Shown piece after piece: positions 6,192 to 8,088 of a DNA stretch of 8,088 nucleotides. Both the position numbers and the translations under genes were made by a program. How positions within the stretch are numbered: the stretch's first letter is position 1; every line of letters starts with the position of its first letter. Location: positions 1-8,088 of the forward strand of contig CANRHF010000086.1 in assembly GCA_947630345.1 (NCBI GenBank). Reading direction: 5' to 3'. The stretch is from an uncultured Oscillospiraceae bacterium (GTDB taxonomy: Bacteria; Bacillota; Clostridia; Oscillospirales; Oscillospiraceae). Below the pieces are notes generated by a model, which was not told the DNA's origin, ran no database searches, and worked only from the letters and a program-made list of their open reading frames with translations.

Positions 6192-6220
6192 TGGCTTTTT
6201 TCGCCGGACGGCGGTATAAT
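6192..6220 (+). promoter_or_regulatory. Promoter of glk-fprA with poor -35
   Basis: A perfect TATAAT is at 6215-6220. The bases 17 bp upstream (TGGCTT, 6192-6197) match the -35 consensus poorly and there is no extended -10 TG, which suggests activator dependence or help from the upstream A-tracts. The start site is predicted near 6227, giving a leader of about 30 nt. Confidence 0.65.
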
Positions 6221-6232
6221 AAGAACGCTTAT
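6219..6232. promoter_or_regulatory. Small inverted repeat over the glk start site
   Basis: ATAAG-AACG-CTTAT is a perfect 5-bp inverted repeat overlapping the end of the -10 box and the predicted start site, a repressor-like position. Its CGCTTAT half also occurs at 6103-6109, next to the pgi -10 region. It only partly fits the CcpA cre consensus. Confidence 0.3.
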
Positions 6233-6257
6233 CAACCCATTGGGAGGAAACAAACCT

Positions 6258-7208
6258 ATGAAATACGGCTTCGGCGTGGATCTGGGCGGCACCACCGTCA
6301 AGATCGGCTTTTTCAACGAGCGAGGCGTCATGCAAGGCAAATGGGAGATCCCCACCCGGACTGCGGAGCGGGGCCGGCACATCCTGCCGGACATCGCCGC
6401 CTCCATCCGGCAGCATCTGGACAAAACGGGGATCCCGGACAGCGACATTTTGGGCATCGGCATCGGCGTTCCCGGGCCGGTGGACCCCAAGGGCAACGTC
6501 AATAAGTGCGTCAACCTGGGCTGGGGGGTGTTCAATCTCCATCAGGCCCTCTCGACCCTGACGGGCTTCCCTGTCAAGGGCGGCAACGACGCCAACGTGG
6601 CAGCCCTGGGCGAATACTGGATGGGCGGCGGCATGGGCTCCAGCAACATGGTCTTCGCCACCCTGGGCACCGGCGTAGGCGGCGGGATCATTATCAATGG
6701 GGAGCTGATCCACGGCTACCATGGCTCCGGCGGCGAGATCGGCCACATCGTCCTGGACAAGAACGAGCCCGAGGCCTGCGGCTGCGGCAAGCACGGCTGC
6801 GCCGAGCAGTACTGCTCTGCCACCGGGGTGGTCCGGGTGGCCGAGCGGTATCTGGCGGCCCATCCCGAGCCCTCCGCCCTGCGGGACATCTTCCCCCTGA
6901 CCTGCAAGGACGTATTCGACGCCTCCGCCACCGGCGACCGGGTCGCCGCCGCCATTCTGGAGCAGGTCTACGACTATTTAGGCCAGTTCCTGGCGGATAT
7001 CTGCTGCGTCATTGACCCGGAGGTGGTGGTCCTGGGCGGCGGCGTCAGCAAGGCCGGCCTGCCCCTGCTGGACGGGGCCCGGCGGTACTTCAACAAGTAT
7101 GTGTTCCACGCCGCCAAGGGGGCCCGGTTTGCCCTGGCCTCCCTGGGCAACGACGCCGGGACCTACGGGGCCTTCAAGCTGGCCCTCAACGAATTTGGAA
7201 AAGATTAA
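6258..7208 (+). CDS. glk: Glucokinase, ROK family
   Basis: This 316-residue cytoplasmic kinase most likely phosphorylates glucose to glucose 6-phosphate with ATP. The ATP phosphate loop DLGGTTVK (8-15) opens the protein. The catalytic aspartate is D111 in GGNDANVAALGE, and LGTGVGGGI (136-144) is the second phosphate motif. The sugar-binding GEIGH stretch includes E160 and H163, and the ROK zinc site is H163 with C174, C176 and C181 (CGCGKHGC). LGGGVSKAG (259-267) contacts adenosine. No N-terminal helix-turn-helix is present, so it is an enzyme and not a ROK repressor. Glucose as substrate is inferred from the divergent pgi; another hexose or an amino sugar is possible. The frame stays open upstream to 6012, but the TATAAT at 6215 and GGGAGG at 6242-6247 (10-nt spacer) place the start here. 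Confidence 0.94.
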   Translation: MKYGFGVDLGGTTVKIGFFNERGVMQGKWEIPTRTAERGRHILPDIAASIRQHLDKTGIPDSDILGIGIGVPGPVDPKGNVNKCVNLGWGVFNLHQALSTLTGFPVKGGNDANVAALGEYWMGGGMGSSNMVFATLGTGVGGGIIINGELIHGYHGSGGEIGHIVLDKNEPEACGCGKHGCAEQYCSATGVVRVAERYLAAHPEPSALRDIFPLTCKDVFDASATGDRVAAAILEQVYDYLGQFLADICCVIDPEVVVLGGGVSKAGLPLLDGARRYFNKYVFHAAKGARFALASLGNDAGTYGAFKLALNEFGKD

Positions 7209-7220
7209 GGAGGAAATCAA

Positions 7221-8088
7221 ATGTACTGCTATCGCCAGCTCACTTCCGATCTGTACTGGGTGGGCGCCAACGACCGGCGGCTGGCCCTGTTCGAGGGCGT
7301 GTACTCCGTCCCCCGGGGCGTGAGCTACAATTCCTACGTCCTGCTGGACGAAAAGACGGTCCTGTTCGACACCGTGGACAAGGCCGTTGGAAAGGTCTTT
7401 TTTGAGAACGTGGAGCAGGTCCTCTCCGGCCGGGACCTGGACTATGTCTTCGTCCACCACATGGAGCCGGACCACTCCGCCACCCTCGCCGACATTCTGC
7501 TCCGCTATCCCGGGGCGAAGATCGTCTGCAACGCCGCCACCCGGAACATGATGAAGCAATTCTTCTCCTTCGACGTGGACAGCCGCTGGGTGGAGGCCAA
7601 GGAGGGGGAGGTCTTCTCCACCGGCCGGCACAATTTCTGCTTCGTCAAGGCCCCCATGGTCCACTGGCCGGAGGTCATGGTGTCCTACGACACCACCGAC
7701 GGCATCCTGTTCTCCGCCGACGCCTTCGGCACCTTCGGCGCCCTGAACGGGGCTATCTTCGCCGACGAGGTGGACTTTGAGCGGGACTACCTGGACGAGG
7801 CCCGGCGGTACTACACCAACATTGTAGGCAAGTACGGCACCCAGGTCACGAACCTTCTAAACAAAGCCTCCCTGCTGGACATCCAGCTGCTATGCCCCCT
7901 CCACGGCTTCGTCTGGCGGCGGGACATCGGCTCCTTCGTCAGCAAGTACCTGTCCTGGGCCAGCTACACCCCGGAGGAGACCGGCGTGATGATCGCCTAC
8001 GCCTCCGTCTACGGCAACACGGAAAACGCCGCCGAAATTCTGGCGGTGAAGCTCCGGGAGCGGGGCATCCCCACGGTGATCTACGACG
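7221..8088 (+). CDS. fprA: A-type flavoprotein (flavodiiron protein), 3' end outside window
   Basis: The first 289 residues of a flavodiiron protein are visible; the frame runs off the window edge. These cytoplasmic enzymes reduce O2 to water and/or NO to N2O and protect anaerobes from oxygen or nitrosative stress. The metallo-beta-lactamase-like domain (about 1-250) carries the complete diiron ligand set: H80-x-E82-x-D84 (with H85), H148, D167 and H228, at nearly the same spacing as Desulfovibrio gigas rubredoxin:oxygen oxidoreductase. A flavodoxin-like domain starts near 256, with the FMN phosphate loop SVYGNTEN (262-269). Whether a rubredoxin or reductase domain follows cannot be seen. AAGGAGG lies 7 nt before the ATG, and only 12 nt separate it from glucokinase, so the two probably form an operon. 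O2 versus NO preference cannot be read from sequence. Confidence 0.96.
   Translation, partial: MYCYRQLTSDLYWVGANDRRLALFEGVYSVPRGVSYNSYVLLDEKTVLFDTVDKAVGKVFFENVEQVLSGRDLDYVFVHHMEPDHSATLADILLRYPGAKIVCNAATRNMMKQFFSFDVDSRWVEAKEGEVFSTGRHNFCFVKAPMVHWPEVMVSYDTTDGILFSADAFGTFGALNGAIFADEVDFERDYLDEARRYYTNIVGKYGTQVTNLLNKASLLDIQLLCPLHGFVWRRDIGSFVSKYLSWASYTPEETGVMIAYASVYGNTENAAEILAVKLRERGIPTVIYD

Noticed and set aside
6219..6234. CcpA cre site over the glk start
   Set aside because: The central CG and some flanking bases fit, but several conserved positions mismatch, so I list only an unspecified inverted repeat.
6012..6257. N-terminal extension of glucokinase to an upstream ATG
   Set aside because: It would overlap pgi antisense and precede the TATAAT and GGGAGG signals; ROK glucokinases start right before the DLGGT motif.
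4676..6505. 609-codon open frame on the plus strand, antisense to pgi
   Set aside because: Its codons mirror pgi third positions in GC-rich DNA, it lacks known motifs and a ribosome binding site, and pgi is unmistakable on the other strand.

Overview
The window looks like a stretch of chromosome from a GC-rich anaerobic member of the Clostridia. An Oscillospiraceae-type gut relative (Flavonifractor/Oscillibacter-like) is my best guess. The evidence is the DnaD-domain protein paired with a DnaC/DnaI-type helicase loader (a low-GC Gram-positive replication trait), the short Firmicutes-type phosphoglucose isomerase, a flavodiiron protein typical of anaerobes, strong AGGAGG-like ribosome binding sites, and heavy G/C at third codon positions. 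No mobile element, phage gene, CRISPR array or sign of recent transfer is visible.

Left part (1-2790, minus strand): a three-gene cluster, DnaD-domain protein, DnaC/DnaI-like ATPase and YfbR-type 5'-deoxynucleotidase, is packed with gaps of 2 and 6 nt. It has a good extended -10 promoter at 2676-2704. It runs toward tRNA-Leu(UAA) at 69-155, which has its own promoter overlapping the yfbR stop codon and a hairpin terminator at 29-65. There is no terminator between yfbR and the tRNA, so this hairpin probably ends both transcripts. The first two proteins would load the replicative helicase; the third cleans deoxynucleoside monophosphates from the nucleotide pool.

Middle part (2791-4768, minus strand): a 12-helix MATE-family efflux pump, then a small 135-residue P-loop protein of unknown function with its own extended -10 promoter and a textbook terminator.

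Right part (4769-8088): pgi (minus) and a ROK-family glucokinase (plus) diverge from a shared 184-bp control region. That region holds a perfect 8-2-8 palindrome inside phased A-tracts midway between the two candidate promoters. Glucokinase makes glucose 6-phosphate and Pgi converts it to fructose 6-phosphate, so the two enzymes are consecutive glycolytic steps and probably co-regulated. Directly downstream of glucokinase, 12 nt away, is a flavodiiron protein (O2/NO reductase) cut by the window edge.

I do not see a clearly new multi-gene system. The most interesting items are regulatory: the symmetric pgi/glk control region, a promoter built into a GC-rich hairpin, the tRNA promoter embedded in a stop codon, the small unknown P-loop protein, and the glucokinase-flavodiiron pairing.
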